A stretch of 64,000 nt of DNA from DASPWW01 sp963841715 (GCA_963841715.1 CAWJDP010000003.1:496001-560000), one strand, 5' to 3'. Positions 1-9,381 are shown, counted from the stretch's first letter. Made by a program: numbers and translations. Notes: a model not told the origin generated them from the sequence alone.

Positions 1-1
1 A

Positions 2-1186
2 AATGAGGGAGGCCACCAGGCACGCACCGCGTGGCTGATAGTGGCTGGGATCTCGGCGCTGATGCTGGCGCTGTCGGGATGCGGCGGCAGCAGCAACGGC
101 GGCGGTGGCTCTGAGCTGCAGAAGGTCGGCAAGCCCGAAGGCGAGCTCGATCTCGTCAACTGGCCGGGCTACGTCGAGCCGCAGTGGACGAAGCCGTTCG
201 AGAAGCAGACCGGCTGCCAGGTCAAGAACAAGGACGCCGGGACGTCGGACGAGATGGTCCAGCTGATGCGGACCGGCAAGTACGACGGCGTCTCCGCCTC
301 GGGCAACGCGACCGCGCGGCTCGTGGACGGCGGCGACGTCGCTCCCGTCAACGTCGATCTGGTCCCGAACTACAAGACGATCTTCGCGGATCTGAAGGAC
401 CAGACCTACAACACGTTTGACGGCACCCACTACGGCATCCCGCACGGTCGCGGGGCGAACCTGCTGATGTGGAACAAGGACGACGTCAAGCCGGCGCCGA
501 CCTCATGGGACGTGATGCTCGATCCCAACAAGGCGGCGAAGTACAAGGGCAAGATCAGCGCCTACGACGACCCGATCTACATCGCGGACGCGGCCGTCTA
601 TCTCAAGGCGCACGATCCGAGCCTGAAGATCACCAACCCGTACGAGCTGGACAACACCCAGTTCAGCGCGGCGGTCGACCTGCTGAAGAAGCAGCGGCCG
701 AACGTTGGCGAGTACTGGTCTGACGCGGCGAAGCAGATCTCCGCGTTCAGCAACGGTGACGACCAGGTCGGCACGACCTGGCAGTACCAGTACTTCGCAC
801 TCCTCGACGACAACCAGCCCGTGGCAGCGAGTCCCGCGAGCCAGGGGTTCCTGCCGAAGGAGGGCGCGACCGGTTGGTCCGACACGTGGATGATCAGTTC
901 GAATGCCGCGCATCCGAACTGCATGTACAAGTGGATGAACTGGATCGTTTCGCCGAAGGTCAACGCCGAGGTGGCGGAGTTCTTCGGTGAGGCGCCCGCC
1001 CAGAGCAAGGCGTGCGATCACACCAGTGACCCGAATTTCTGCAAGAAGTACCACGCAGACGTTCCGAGTTTCTGGAAGCGCGTCTACTACTGGAACACGC
1101 CGGTTGCCGACTGCGGCGATAGCCGCGGTGACACATGCAAGGACTACAACGACTGGGTCCAAGCGTGGACGGAGATCAAGGGCTGA
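2..1186 (+). CDS. potD: PotD-like polyamine-binding lipoprotein (5' end cut by window edge)
   Basis: Extracytoplasmic solute-binding protein of a spermidine/putrescine ABC importer, expected to be lipid-anchored outside the membrane. The reading frame is open to the left edge, so the start lies outside the window. The GTG at 41 would cut the signal peptide in half, because an Arg-bearing stretch and the hydrophobic core WLIVAGISALMLALSGC are encoded from about nt 23 onward and end in a lipobox LSGC. The mature part opens with a Gly/Ser linker and then the PotD-type segment DLVNWPGYVEP. The C-terminal part is Cys-rich (ADCGD, DTCKDY), so disulfides are possible. The genes for two permeases follow, 51 and 954 bases downstream. 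The ATPase partner is not on this side of the window; it may lie upstream, or the frameshifted potA at 11.1 kb may serve both sets. Confidence 0.93.
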   Translation, partial: NEGGHQARTAWLIVAGISALMLALSGCGGSSNGGGGSELQKVGKPEGELDLVNWPGYVEPQWTKPFEKQTGCQVKNKDAGTSDEMVQLMRTGKYDGVSASGNATARLVDGGDVAPVNVDLVPNYKTIFADLKDQTYNTFDGTHYGIPHGRGANLLMWNKDDVKPAPTSWDVMLDPNKAAKYKGKISAYDDPIYIADAAVYLKAHDPSLKITNPYELDNTQFSAAVDLLKKQRPNVGEYWSDAAKQISAFSNGDDQVGTTWQYQYFALLDDNQPVAASPASQGFLPKEGATGWSDTWMISSNAAHPNCMYKWMNWIVSPKVNAEVAEFFGEAPAQSKACDHTSDPNFCKKYHADVPSFWKRVYYWNTPVADCGDSRGDTCKDYNDWVQAWTEIKG

Positions 1187-1237
1187 TCTGCGTCCCGGGT
1201 TCCCCAATGACGGGTGACAGCTGCGGGGAGTCTGTGA

Positions 1238-2137
1238 ATGGAAGCCGCTGACGCGCTTGCGTCAGCGCGGCCGAGGAAGTCGGCGGGCCGCAGGCTCGCC
1301 GACTTCCTCCATCGCCGTCCCCGCCTCCAGGTAGGAGGCCTGCTCGCCGGCCCGATCGGCTGGCTGGTGATCGGCTACCTCGGCTCGCTCGCGGTGCTGC
1401 TCGTCGCCGCGTTCTGGCACGTCGGCGCGCTCAGCGGGGAGGTCGTGAAGGGGTTCAGCCTCGAGAACTTCAAGACGCTCGCGACCGAGCCGGTGTACCG
1501 CTCGATCGCCGGACGGACGATCGCGATCGCCTCCCTGGTCACGATCACGGACGCGGTGCTCGCGTTTCCGATCGCCTTCTACATGGCGAAGGTGGCCCCG
1601 GCGCGGACCCGCGCGGTGCTGCTGATCGCGGTCCTGATGCCGCTGTGGGCCAGCTATCTGGTCAAGGTCTACGCGTGGCGCCAGATGCTGTCCACCGACG
1701 GCGTCCTCAACTGGGCCCTTCACCCGCTCGGCGTGCACGGGCCCGGCTACGGGAACGTCGCCGTGTGGCTCGTGATGAGCTACCTCTGGCTGCCGTACAT
1801 GGTCATCCCGATCTTCGCGGGGCTGGAGCGAATACCGAACACGCTCCTCAGCGCCTCCGAGGACCTCGGGGGATCGCCGTTCACCACCTTCCGGCGGGTG
1901 ATCCTCCCGCTCGCCTTCCCCGCCGTCGTCGCGGGGTCGATCTTCACCTTCTCGCTCACCCTCGGCGACTACATCACGCCGACGCTGGTCTCCAACAATC
2001 AGTTCATCGGCAACGTCGTCTACTCGAACATCACCAACAACCTGCCGCTCGCGTCGGCGTTCGCGGTCGTCCCGATCATCGTGATGATCATCTACCTGCT
2101 CGGCGCCAGGCGCCTGGGCGCGTTCCAGCACCTCTAG
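1238..2137 (+). CDS. potB: PotB-like polyamine ABC transporter permease
   Basis: Inner-membrane permease subunit of the polyamine importer, 299 aa, within the usual 270-320 range. Several hydrophobic segments are evident, starting with GWLVIGYLGSLAVLLVAAF. The cytoplasmic EAA loop that docks the ATPase is visible near residues 207-228 as SEDLGGSPFTTFRRVILPL, with the conserved DLG and LP. The start is ATG 1238, preceded by a GGGGAG ribosome site. It sits between the potD and potC-type genes and is separated from the latter by three bases, so the three are almost certainly co-transcribed. The assignment to polyamines rests on the neighbours; the permease alone would only indicate the PotB/PotH class. 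Confidence 0.92.
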   Translation: MEAADALASARPRKSAGRRLADFLHRRPRLQVGGLLAGPIGWLVIGYLGSLAVLLVAAFWHVGALSGEVVKGFSLENFKTLATEPVYRSIAGRTIAIASLVTITDAVLAFPIAFYMAKVAPARTRAVLLIAVLMPLWASYLVKVYAWRQMLSTDGVLNWALHPLGVHGPGYGNVAVWLVMSYLWLPYMVIPIFAGLERIPNTLLSASEDLGGSPFTTFRRVILPLAFPAVVAGSIFTFSLTLGDYITPTLVSNNQFIGNVVYSNITNNLPLASAFAVVPIIVMIIYLLGARRLGAFQHL

Positions 2138-2140
2138 ACG

Positions 2141-2995
2141 ATGCGGCTCTCACGGCAATCCCAGATGCTTCTGCGCGCCGGCGTCGGCGTCGGTCTCGCC
2201 TTCATCTACATCCCGCTGATCGTGATCGCGATCTACGCCTTCAACTCGTCGGCGATTCTGAAGTGGCCGCCCGAAGGACTGACGTTCGACTGGTTCCCGA
2301 AGGCGATCCAGGACTCGGGCGCGCGCGACGCGTTCAGGACCTCGATCGAGGCCGGCCTGGCGGCGACTGCGATCGCGCTGGTGCTGGGGACGCTTGCCTC
2401 GCTCGCGGTCGCTCGGCACAGGTTCTTCGGACGCGAGACGATCTCGTTCCTCGTCATCCTCCCGATCGCGCTGCCGGGGATCGTCACCGGGGTCGCGCTC
2501 AGCGACACGTTCACGCAGATCCTCGGCATCGACCTCAGCTTGTTCACGGTGATCGTCGGTCACGCGACCTTCTGCATCGTCGTCGTCTACAACAACGTCG
2601 TCGCGCGATTGCGTCGCGTCTCGGGTTCGTTCGAGGAGGCCTCGGCTGACCTCGGCGCGGACACCTGGCAGACCTTCCGCTACGTGACGCTGCCGAACAT
2701 GAGGACCGCGCTGGTCGCCGGAGCGCTGCTCGCGTTCGCGCTCTCGTTCGACGAGATCATCGTCACCCGGTTCACGATCGGCGTCGGCACCCAGACGCTC
2801 CCGCTGTGGATCTTCAACAACCTCTTCCGGCCGGACGAGCTCCCGATCGTCAACGTCGTCGCGGTGATCGTGATCCTGCTCTCGATGCTCCCGGTCTACT
2901 TCGCCAACAGGCTCACGCGCGACGAGCCGTCGGGGGCCGACGGGGCGGCGCGGGGCGGCGCCGGCCTCGAGGCCGAGGCGACCGCGGTTCCCTAG
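2141..2995 (+). CDS. potC: PotC-like polyamine ABC transporter permease
   Basis: Second membrane permease of the first polyamine import set, 284 aa. The N-terminal segment FIYIPLIVIAIYAFNSSAIL is typical of PotC/PotI proteins. The EAA loop lies near residues 164-187 (EEASADLGADTWQTFRYVTL), with the conserved DLGA. FDEIIVTRF in the following membrane segment is characteristic of this subfamily. The C-terminal tail is Gly/Ala-rich and probably disordered. Translation starts at ATG 2141, three bases after the potB stop, suggesting coupling. It ends the first pot block; the next gene runs in the opposite direction. Confidence 0.92.
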   Translation: MRLSRQSQMLLRAGVGVGLAFIYIPLIVIAIYAFNSSAILKWPPEGLTFDWFPKAIQDSGARDAFRTSIEAGLAATAIALVLGTLASLAVARHRFFGRETISFLVILPIALPGIVTGVALSDTFTQILGIDLSLFTVIVGHATFCIVVVYNNVVARLRRVSGSFEEASADLGADTWQTFRYVTLPNMRTALVAGALLAFALSFDEIIVTRFTIGVGTQTLPLWIFNNLFRPDELPIVNVVAVIVILLSMLPVYFANRLTRDEPSGADGAARGGAGLEAEATAVP

Positions 2996-3003
2996 CCGGC
3001 GTC

Positions 3004-3210
3004 TCAGGCCCGGGGCGGTTCGCTGGGCTCGCCGCCGGACTCGCGGCTCCGCATCACGGCGCCGGCGAGCGCGATTCCGACCCCGATCCCGATCCCGACC
3101 GCCTGGTGCCAGCCGAAGCCGGACTTCCCGACCCCGATCACGTCGATCAGCGCAGAGAACAGGGCGATCATGACCCCGAGCGCGACCAGCAGCGTTCCCG
3201 GCCTCTCCAT
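3004..3210 (-). CDS. Small two-helix membrane protein
   Basis: I do not recognise a named family. The 68-aa product has two hydrophobic segments, LLVALGVMIALFSALIDVIG near residues 7-26 and AVGIGIGVGIALAGAVM near 37-53. They are joined by the short polar loop GKSGFGWHQ, and a charged Pro/Glu-rich tail follows. It converges on potC with only eight bases between the stops. ATG 3210 is the first start in the frame. Coding is plausible because the hydrophobic pattern is regular and the gene fills the gap between two confident genes, but there is no functional evidence. Confidence 0.6.
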   Translation of the reverse strand: MERPGTLLVALGVMIALFSALIDVIGVGKSGFGWHQAVGIGIGVGIALAGAVMRSRESGGEPSEPPRA

Positions 3211-3255
3211 GGAACCACCCTACCTCGTCGGGGCCGAGGCGACATCGCCGAAGCC

Positions 3256-3292
3256 TGGCGGGATCGGGCCCTCAACGGGCCCGACCCCGCCA
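3256..3292 (-). terminator. Strong hairpin downstream of the secreted protein gene
   Basis: A 16-bp stem with one A-C mismatch and a five-base loop (TCAAC) lies just beyond the stop at 3300. The arms are 3256-3271 and 3277-3292, with GATCGGGCCC pairing to GGGCCCGACC at the core. There is no clear T-run, which is common for high-GC actinobacterial terminators. Its position fits a 3' end for the 3300-3947 gene. Confidence 0.6.
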
Positions 3293-3299
3293 CGCCGGT

Positions 3300-3947
3300 C
3301 TAGCTCGGGAACGTCTGGACGAGCAGATGCCAGGTGCGCAGCGTGAACGTGGTTCCGGCGACACCGGCACCGCCGAACGTCACCTTCACCGTGTGGCTGC
3401 CGGGACCCACGGACTTCGACACGGTCTCCGACAGCGCCTTATCGGGTGCGCTCGCCGGAGGCAGCGTGGTGTCCCAGACGTAGCCCTTCGGATCCGGTGT
3501 TGGATCCGCCGTCGAGCCGTCGACGGTCACCTGGATCGGGCAGTTGAAACCAGCCGTCGCGTTCGTGCACAGCGAGGATCCGCTGAACGTCGCGACCAGG
3601 GTCGCGTTCTGCCCGTCCGGGACGTTGATGCTCGCGGTCGCGCCGGGAATGTCGACCGCCGTTGTCGACGACGACTGGAAGCCCGGCAGGCTCGTCGACG
3701 CGGCGGTCGCCGTGCTGACCTTGTAGCCGTTGGCGGCCACCCCGCCCAGCTGGTCAGAGTTCTTGACGGACAGATTGGGCGCCTTCTTCTTGATCTCCTT
3801 GTCGGCGATCTTCTTGACCTTCTTCGAGGTCACCGCCTTCTTCGCAACGGGCCCCGCCGCCGCCGTACCCGCGAGCGCGGCGACCAACGCCGCTGCTGCG
3901 ACCAGCAGAGCCGGCGAGGGCCTTCGGAATCGAACACCATTCATCAC
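3300..3947 (-). CDS. Secreted beta-rich protein with Lys-rich linker
   Basis: Exported protein of unknown function, 215 aa. The N-terminus has Arg residues, then the hydrophobic stretch ALLVAAAALVAALAGTAAAG, with signal cleavage expected near residue 32. A strongly Lys-rich segment follows (KKAVTSKKVKKIADKEIKKK, about residues 35-54). The remainder is Ser/Thr/Gly-rich with alternating hydrophobics, as in extracellular beta domains, including NCPIQVTVDG and GSHTVKVTFGGAG. Two Cys (LCTNATAGFNCPI) could form a disulfide. This Lys-rich-linker architecture is familiar from secreted actinobacterial proteins, but no activity can be assigned. A strong hairpin follows the stop. Confidence 0.75.
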   Translation of the reverse strand: MMNGVRFRRPSPALLVAAAALVAALAGTAAAGPVAKKAVTSKKVKKIADKEIKKKAPNLSVKNSDQLGGVAANGYKVSTATAASTSLPGFQSSSTTAVDIPGATASINVPDGQNATLVATFSGSSLCTNATAGFNCPIQVTVDGSTADPTPDPKGYVWDTTLPPASAPDKALSETVSKSVGPGSHTVKVTFGGAGVAGTTFTLRTWHLLVQTFPS

Positions 3948-4000
3948 GTCACCACTTTCCGTTTGCTGATGTTGCCCTGACCACAGCGCACCCGTCTGGG

Positions 4001-5443
4001 TCAGGCGATGTTGAGCATCACGTGCTTGACGTTCGTGTAGTCCTCGACCGAGTACATCGACAGGTCCTTGCCGTAGCCGGACTGCTTGTATCCGCCGTGC
4101 GGCATCTCAGCAACGATCGGGATATGGTCGTTGACCCACACGCACCCGAACCGGAGCGCGTTCGCGACCCGGTGTGCGCGGCCGACGTTCTGCGTCCACA
4201 CGGACGAGGCGAGCCCGTACCGGGTCCCGTTCGCCCACTCGATCGCCTTCGCCTCGTCGTCGAAGCTCTGGACGGTCATCACAGGGCCAAAGATCTCGTC
4301 CTGGATCATCTCGTCGTTCTGCTCCAGGCCGGCGACCACGGTCGGCTCGTAGAAGAACCCCGGCAGGTCCGGGGCGCTGCCCCCGGTCGCGACCTCGGCG
4401 TGGCCCGGCTTGCGATCGATGAAGCCTGACACCCGCTCGTGCTGTCGCCGCGAGATCACCGGTCCGAGCGTCGTATCAGGATCGAGCGTGTCGCCCATCT
4501 TGTAGCCCTTTGCCTGCTCGACCAGGCCCGAAACGACATCGTCGTGGACGCTCTTGTGGGCAAGCACGCGCGTCGCCGCGGTGCAGTCCTGGCCGGCGTT
4601 GTAGAGGCCGGTGGCCGCGATCGTCTCCATCGCGACGTCCATGTCCGCGTCGTCGAAGACGATCACGGGCGCCTTTCCCCCGAGCTCGAGGTGGACTCGC
4701 TTGAGCGTGTCCGACGCCGCCTTCGCGATCCACTTCCCGGTGTCGGGCGATCCCGTCAGCGAGACCATGTCGACATCGGGGTGGGTGACCAGCGACGAGC
4801 CGGCGGGGTCGCCGTGCCCCCCGATGACGTTGAAGACGCCGGGCGGGAAGATCTCGCCGACGAGCTCGGCGAGCTTGAACGTGCTCACCGGCGTGTTCTC
4901 GGCAGGCTTCAGCACGCTCGTGCAGCCCGCGGCGAAGGCGGGACCGATCTTCCAGATCGCCATCATCAACGGGTAGTTCCACGGCGTGATCTGGCCCACG
5001 ACCCCGACCGCCTCGCGGCGGATGATCGACGTGTGATCCTCCATGTACTCACCCGAGGCCTTGCCCTCGAGGTTTCGGGCGGCGCCGGCGAAGAAACGCA
5101 GCTGGTCCGACGCGGCCGGGATCTCGTCCTCGATGAACGCGTTACGCGGCTTGCCGGCGTCGGCCGACTCGAGGTCGGCGAGCTCCTCGGCGTGCTCGTC
5201 GATCGAGTCGGCTAGCTTGAGCAGCGCCATCGAGCGCTCGTTCGGGGGCATGGTCGACCAGGAGTCGAACGCCTTCCGGGCTGCGGCCACGGCGCGGTCG
5301 ATGTCCTCCTCGGTCGACAGCGGCGACTGAGCGATCGCCTCGCCCGTCGCGGGATTGATCACCTCCTCCGTAGCCCCGTCGGCGGGGTCTACGAACTCCC
5401 CGTCGATGAAGTTTTGAAGCTGCGTCTTGGTCGCTGTAGCCAT
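4001..5443 (-). CDS. NAD-dependent aldehyde dehydrogenase, probable 4-aminobutyraldehyde dehydrogenase
   Basis: ALDH-superfamily enzyme expected to oxidise 4-aminobutyraldehyde (from putrescine) to GABA with NAD+. The product is 480 aa, normal for the family. Visible landmarks are the substrate-tunnel segment TPWNYPLMMAIWK, the Rossmann motif SLTGSPDTGKWIA, the general base in LELGGKAP (about residue 252) and the nucleophilic Cys in NAGQDCTAATRVL (about 287). The ATG at 5443 is chosen over an upstream in-frame ATG because AGGAGGA (complement of 5456-5462) is ideally spaced from it. It is followed upstream on the same strand by ald and the other putrescine genes. Betaine-aldehyde dehydrogenase is the main alternative; the neighbours favour aminobutyraldehyde. 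Confidence 0.9.
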   Translation of the reverse strand: MATATKTQLQNFIDGEFVDPADGATEEVINPATGEAIAQSPLSTEEDIDRAVAAARKAFDSWSTMPPNERSMALLKLADSIDEHAEELADLESADAGKPRNAFIEDEIPAASDQLRFFAGAARNLEGKASGEYMEDHTSIIRREAVGVVGQITPWNYPLMMAIWKIGPAFAAGCTSVLKPAENTPVSTFKLAELVGEIFPPGVFNVIGGHGDPAGSSLVTHPDVDMVSLTGSPDTGKWIAKAASDTLKRVHLELGGKAPVIVFDDADMDVAMETIAATGLYNAGQDCTAATRVLAHKSVHDDVVSGLVEQAKGYKMGDTLDPDTTLGPVISRRQHERVSGFIDRKPGHAEVATGGSAPDLPGFFYEPTVVAGLEQNDEMIQDEIFGPVMTVQSFDDEAKAIEWANGTRYGLASSVWTQNVGRAHRVANALRFGCVWVNDHIPIVAEMPHGGYKQSGYGKDLSMYSVEDYTNVKHVMLNIA

Positions 5444-5471
5444 GTGTGTGTTCTCTCCTCCTGGTTGTCGA

Positions 5472-6620
5472 TCAAGCGGCTTCCGCCGACGAGACTGGCC
5501 CCGAGCCGTCGAGAACCCGCTCGGGGGGCACATACTCGGCGCCAACGCCCTCGGCAACGGCCGGATGCGTCACCCGGCCTGCGGCGACGTTGATCCCGAG
5601 CCGCAGGCCCGGGTCGCGGCTCGCGGCTTCGGCGACTCCGTGGTCCGCGAGCGCGAGCACGTAGGGAAGGGTTGCGTTTGTAAGCGCGTAAGTCGAGGTG
5701 ATCGGGACGGCTCCGGGCATGTTCGTAACGCAGTAGTGGATGATCCCATCGATGTCGTAGACGGGATCGCCATGCGTCGTCGGCTTCGAGGTCTCGAAGC
5801 ACCCGCCCTGGTCGATCGCGACATCGACGAGCACCGCGTGGCGCTTCATCAGCTTCAGCTGGTCGCGCTTGACAACGTGCGGCGCGCGGGCGCCGTGGAC
5901 GAGCACGGCGCCGATCACCAGGTCGGCCTTCGGCAGCATCTCCTCGACCGCGAGGGTCGACGAGTACACGGTCGACAGCCGGCCCCCCGCCTCGGTGTCG
6001 AGGGCGCGCAGCCGGTCGATGTTGACGTCGAGCACGAACACGTCGGCCTCCATCCCAACCGCGATGAAGGCCGCGTTTGTGCCCACGGCCCCGCCGCCGA
6101 TCACGATCACGTTCGCCGGCGCGACCCCTGGCACCCCGCCGAGCAGGATCCCGCGGCCGCCGAGCGGCCGCTCGAGAAAGAACGCGCCGGCCTGGGTCGC
6201 GATCTTGCCCGCAACCTCGCTCATCGGGGCGAGCAGCGGCAGGCGGCCCTGGTCGTCCTCGACAGTCTCGTAGGCGATGCAGATCGCGCCCGACTCGCAA
6301 AGGCCCTCGGTCAGCTCCGGGGCCGGCGCAAGGTGCAGATAGGTGAAGACCGTGTGGCCCTCGACCAGCATCTCGACCTCCTCCGGCTGCGGCTCCTTGA
6401 CGCCGAGCACAAGCTCGGCTTCGGACCACACCTCGGCGGCGTCATCGGCGATTCGCGCCCCCTGTGCCTTGTAGTCGGCGTCGGAGATCGCGCTGCCCTC
6501 GCCGGCGCCCGCCTGAACGACGACCTCGTGCTCGCGCTCGGTGAGCTCCCGTACCCCGGCCGGCGTCAGCGCCACGCGATACTCGTCGTCCTTGAGCTCG
6601 GTCGGCACACCGACCTTCAT
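5472..6620 (-). CDS. ald: Alanine dehydrogenase
   Basis: NAD-dependent L-alanine dehydrogenase (alanine + NAD+ to pyruvate + ammonium), cytosolic, 382 aa; the family is usually about 370. Diagnostic segments are the N-terminal VGVPTELKDDEYRVALTP, TYLHLAP with the catalytic His near residue 96, the NAD-binding GGGAVGTNAAF near 173-183, and VLVDVAIDQGG with the catalytic Asp near 267. ATG 6620 overlaps the stop of the upstream gene (ATGA), implying translational coupling. Beside a putrescine aminotransferase its likely role is to recycle the alanine formed when pyruvate accepts the amino group, releasing ammonium. The C-terminus is slightly extended (DGSGPVSSAEAA). Confidence 0.95.
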   Translation of the reverse strand: MKVGVPTELKDDEYRVALTPAGVRELTEREHEVVVQAGAGEGSAISDADYKAQGARIADDAAEVWSEAELVLGVKEPQPEEVEMLVEGHTVFTYLHLAPAPELTEGLCESGAICIAYETVEDDQGRLPLLAPMSEVAGKIATQAGAFFLERPLGGRGILLGGVPGVAPANVIVIGGGAVGTNAAFIAVGMEADVFVLDVNIDRLRALDTEAGGRLSTVYSSTLAVEEMLPKADLVIGAVLVHGARAPHVVKRDQLKLMKRHAVLVDVAIDQGGCFETSKPTTHGDPVYDIDGIIHYCVTNMPGAVPITSTYALTNATLPYVLALADHGVAEAASRDPGLRLGINVAAGRVTHPAVAEGVGAEYVPPERVLDGSGPVSSAEAA

Positions 6621-7732
6621 GCCCTCCCGGCCTCCTCGAAGTCGAACACCGATCCTCGCTGCTCGAGCTCGGCGAACAGCTCGTCGGGCTCGATGCAGCG
6701 CTCGGGTGGATGCACTCCTCGCGTCTGAACCTGATCCCGCGCGATCAGCCGCGTCAGCGCTGCCGCCGGCGCCGCGGTCGAGACGACGCTGCCGCCGCCG
6801 AGCCCCGGGACCGCGCTCGTCACGCAGCGGACGCGGGCGCCGCGGTTGCCGGAGCGCGCCTCGATCAAGTGGACCGAGACCGTCTCCGAGGACGCGGGCA
6901 CGGTCTCGCGCTGCGCGCTCGCGATCTCCTCCTCGGAGCCGCCGGCGAGCTCGCGCAGCCGCTCGAGCACCGCCGGGGCGAGCGAAAGGCGGAAGCTCCC
7001 CTCGCGGCAGCCGAAGTTCCGCGGGAAGGTCAGCATCTCGGAATGCAGCGTGTTGATCGTGGCGGCGACGCCGATCGGATCGCCGAAGTCGACCTCGCCG
7101 CCGTCCGCGAGCGCATCGATCTCGACCGCCCTGCCGTCGCGGACGACCACGGGTGGAAGCGTCAGCTCGTCGATCAACGTCCGCAAGGCGTACGGGATCG
7201 CGAACCCGGGCGGCGGCTCCATGTCGCGGCCCGCCGCCGAGACGTCGATCGCCTCGAGCGGGCCGATCTCGCGTTCGGCGCGGACCGCCATCAGGTTCGT
7301 CTTCCCCGGACTCGAGCCGATCCCAAGCACCGCCAGCAGCCCGGCGTCGGCGAAGACGTCGCTGCCGTCGCCAAAGCGTTGCATCTGCTCCGAGGTCTTC
7401 CAGTAAAGGCCGCCGAGGTCCATGTAGTGGCAGCCCGCGTCGAGGCATGCCTGCATGACCTCGATGTTGACCCGGTAGCTCGCGGAGTTGATCAGCACGT
7501 CGATGTCGTCGAGTGCGCGGGCGAGCGAGTCACCGCCGTCGGGATCCGCGAGCGCGTCGGCGCGCGCGGCGGTGACGTTGCCGTTGCCGATCTCGCCCGC
7601 GACGCGCTCGGCGGCGGCCGCGTCGACGTCGAGCAGCCGCAGCTCGGAGACCTCCTCCGAGCCCGCGAGGTCGCGCGCGATCGGCGGGCCGATCGTCCCG
7701 CCCGCACCGAGAATCGCGGCTTTCACAGACAA
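6617..7732 (-). CDS. Saccharopine-dehydrogenase-like NAD(P)-binding protein
   Basis: Probable NAD(P)-dependent oxidoreductase of the saccharopine/carboxynorspermidine dehydrogenase superfamily, about 370 aa. The N-terminal nucleotide-binding motif ILGAGGTIGPPIARDL is clear. A conserved Tyr-Arg strand (INSASYRVNIEVMQACLDAG) and YMDLGGLYWKT follow, as in this superfamily. TTG 7732 is the longest start; GTG 7726 (protein beginning MKAAILGAGG) is about equally plausible. Its stop overlaps the ald start by four bases. The substrate is unknown. Lying among putrescine genes it might act on a polyamine- or lysine-derived imine or amino acid; that is inference only. Confidence 0.85.
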   Translation of the reverse strand: MSVKAAILGAGGTIGPPIARDLAGSEEVSELRLLDVDAAAAERVAGEIGNGNVTAARADALADPDGGDSLARALDDIDVLINSASYRVNIEVMQACLDAGCHYMDLGGLYWKTSEQMQRFGDGSDVFADAGLLAVLGIGSSPGKTNLMAVRAEREIGPLEAIDVSAAGRDMEPPPGFAIPYALRTLIDELTLPPVVVRDGRAVEIDALADGGEVDFGDPIGVAATINTLHSEMLTFPRNFGCREGSFRLSLAPAVLERLRELAGGSEEEIASAQRETVPASSETVSVHLIEARSGNRGARVRCVTSAVPGLGGGSVVSTAAPAAALTRLIARDQVQTRGVHPPERCIEPDELFAELEQRGSVFDFEEAGRA

Positions 7733-7814
7733 GAAGACCCACCTGTCTGTCGCCTCGTCGACGTGTACGCGCGCGCGTATGCGATCACTCTCGGCCTGCG
7801 GCTCGGCGCCAACT

Positions 7815-9381
7815 TCATTTCACGAGCTCCCTCGCGCGCAGCGCCAGCCACAGCTCGATGCGGTCGTGGGCGCGCGTGAGGTCGCGGCCGGTCAGCTCCT
7901 CGACGCGGCGGATCCGGTAGCGGAGCGTGTGGCGGTGGCAGTACAGACGCCGTGCCGCGCGCTCCCATTGCCCGTTCTGCTCGATGTACGCCTCGAGCGA
8001 GCGCAGCAGCTCGCCGCCGTATTCGCCCTCCCCGTCCTCGATCGGCGCGAGCAGGCTGTCGCTGTACGCCCGGAGCGCCTCGTCGTCCTGGAGCGCGAGC
8101 AGCAGCGTGAACGATCCGAGGTCGCGATGCGATGCGACCTCCGGCGCCTCGCCGTCCATGTGTGCGGTCGCCTCGAGCGCGCAGCGTGCCTCGTGAAAGC
8201 TTCGCCGGAGCGAGTCCGGCAGGCCCGGGCGGCTCGCGGCGACGCGGACGCCCCCGGGCTCGTCGGACAGCGCCGTCCGCACCCGACGCGCGGTCTCGAC
8301 CGGGTCGGAGTCGCCGGCATCGACGACCGCGCACAGGAGCTCGCGCCCGGCGATCGCAGTCGTCGCGACCAGCGCGGAGCACCCGGCGGAGGCGAGCGCT
8401 GCCTCGAGCGCCGGTTCGGCGGCGGCGGGATCGGCAACCTCGAAGACCAGCATCGCGGTGCTCTCGCCAACCCCAAACGGCCGCAGCCGCCCGCGCAGCT
8501 CGTCGGGATCGAGGCGGCCGCCGAGCGCCTCGGTGAGCACGTCGCCGGCGAGCCTGCGCTCCGTCTCGCGGACGATCCGCTCCCGCATCAGCTCCAGCGC
8601 GACCACGATCGCCGCCTGGCGCGCGCACAGGCGCTCGAAGTCCCCGAGCGGGCCGGGTTTGCCGATCACCGCGAGCCACGCCCGCGGCATCCCGCGGCCC
8701 CGTGCCGGGACGGGGACGGCGACGACCCTGTCGGCGAGCCCGTCGCCGTCGGGGATGAACGGGCCTGACTGGCCCTCGGCGGTGTGCTCGGCGACCCCGG
8801 CCGACAGCGCCTTCAGCGCCCTGCGGTCGCCGCCGCCGCCGCGCCGCGAGCCGCGCGCGATCGCCTGACCACGGCCGTCGAGCACCACCGCCTCACCGCC
8901 GATCGCCCCCGCAACCGAATCGAGGATCTCCGGCAGCCCCCGCTCCTCGAGCACCAACCGCTCGAGGCTCTCGTGCAGCGAGATGCCCCGCGTGAGCACG
9001 TCGTAGTGCTCGTTCACGAGCCGCGCGAACGCCTTCTCGGTGATCGCGATGAACGGCATCTCGTACGGGACCTCGAACAGCGGGAAGTCGAGCTCGTCGG
9101 CCTCGGTGACCAGCGCCTTCGGGAGGCGCCTGTGGGTGAAGCCGGTGCCCACGCCGAGACCGGCGAGGCCGTGGCCGGCGAGCAGGCGCACGAAGCGCCG
9201 CTGCGCAGTCGGCGTCTTCAGCTGGATCCCCGTCGTCAGCAGCAGCTCGCCGCCGTTCAACCACGTCGGTCGGGTCCTCGAGCTCGGAGATGTGCACCCA
9301 GCGAATAGGCCGGCCCGCGGCGCCCGCGCCGGCGGCGGGCTCGAGCCCCATCTCCCCCAGCAGTTCTCCGACGGTGAGCAT
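7815..9381 (-). pseudogene. PucR-family transcriptional regulator, frameshifted near its 5' end
   Basis: Likely regulator of the polyamine locus. The start MLTVGELLGEMGLEP is at ATG 9381. The N-terminal PucR domain reads on to ISELEDPTD, then one extra base (about 9264) shifts the frame. The rest, from WLNGGELLLTTGIQLKT to the C-terminus, is in a second frame. After correction the product is about 520 aa, a normal PucR size. The C-terminal helix-turn-helix is well preserved (RRLYCHRHTLRYRIRRVEEL, followed by TGRDL). The family typically senses the substrate of a neighbouring catabolic operon. Without correction the open frame runs on from the aminotransferase and looks like a fusion, which it is not. 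Sequencing error is the simplest explanation. Confidence 0.82.

Noticed and set aside
503..1207. Long antisense frames opposite potD and most other genes
   Set aside because: They are mirror frames of high-GC coding DNA with Arg/Pro/Ala-rich, domain-free translations; the plus-strand genes have full family motifs.
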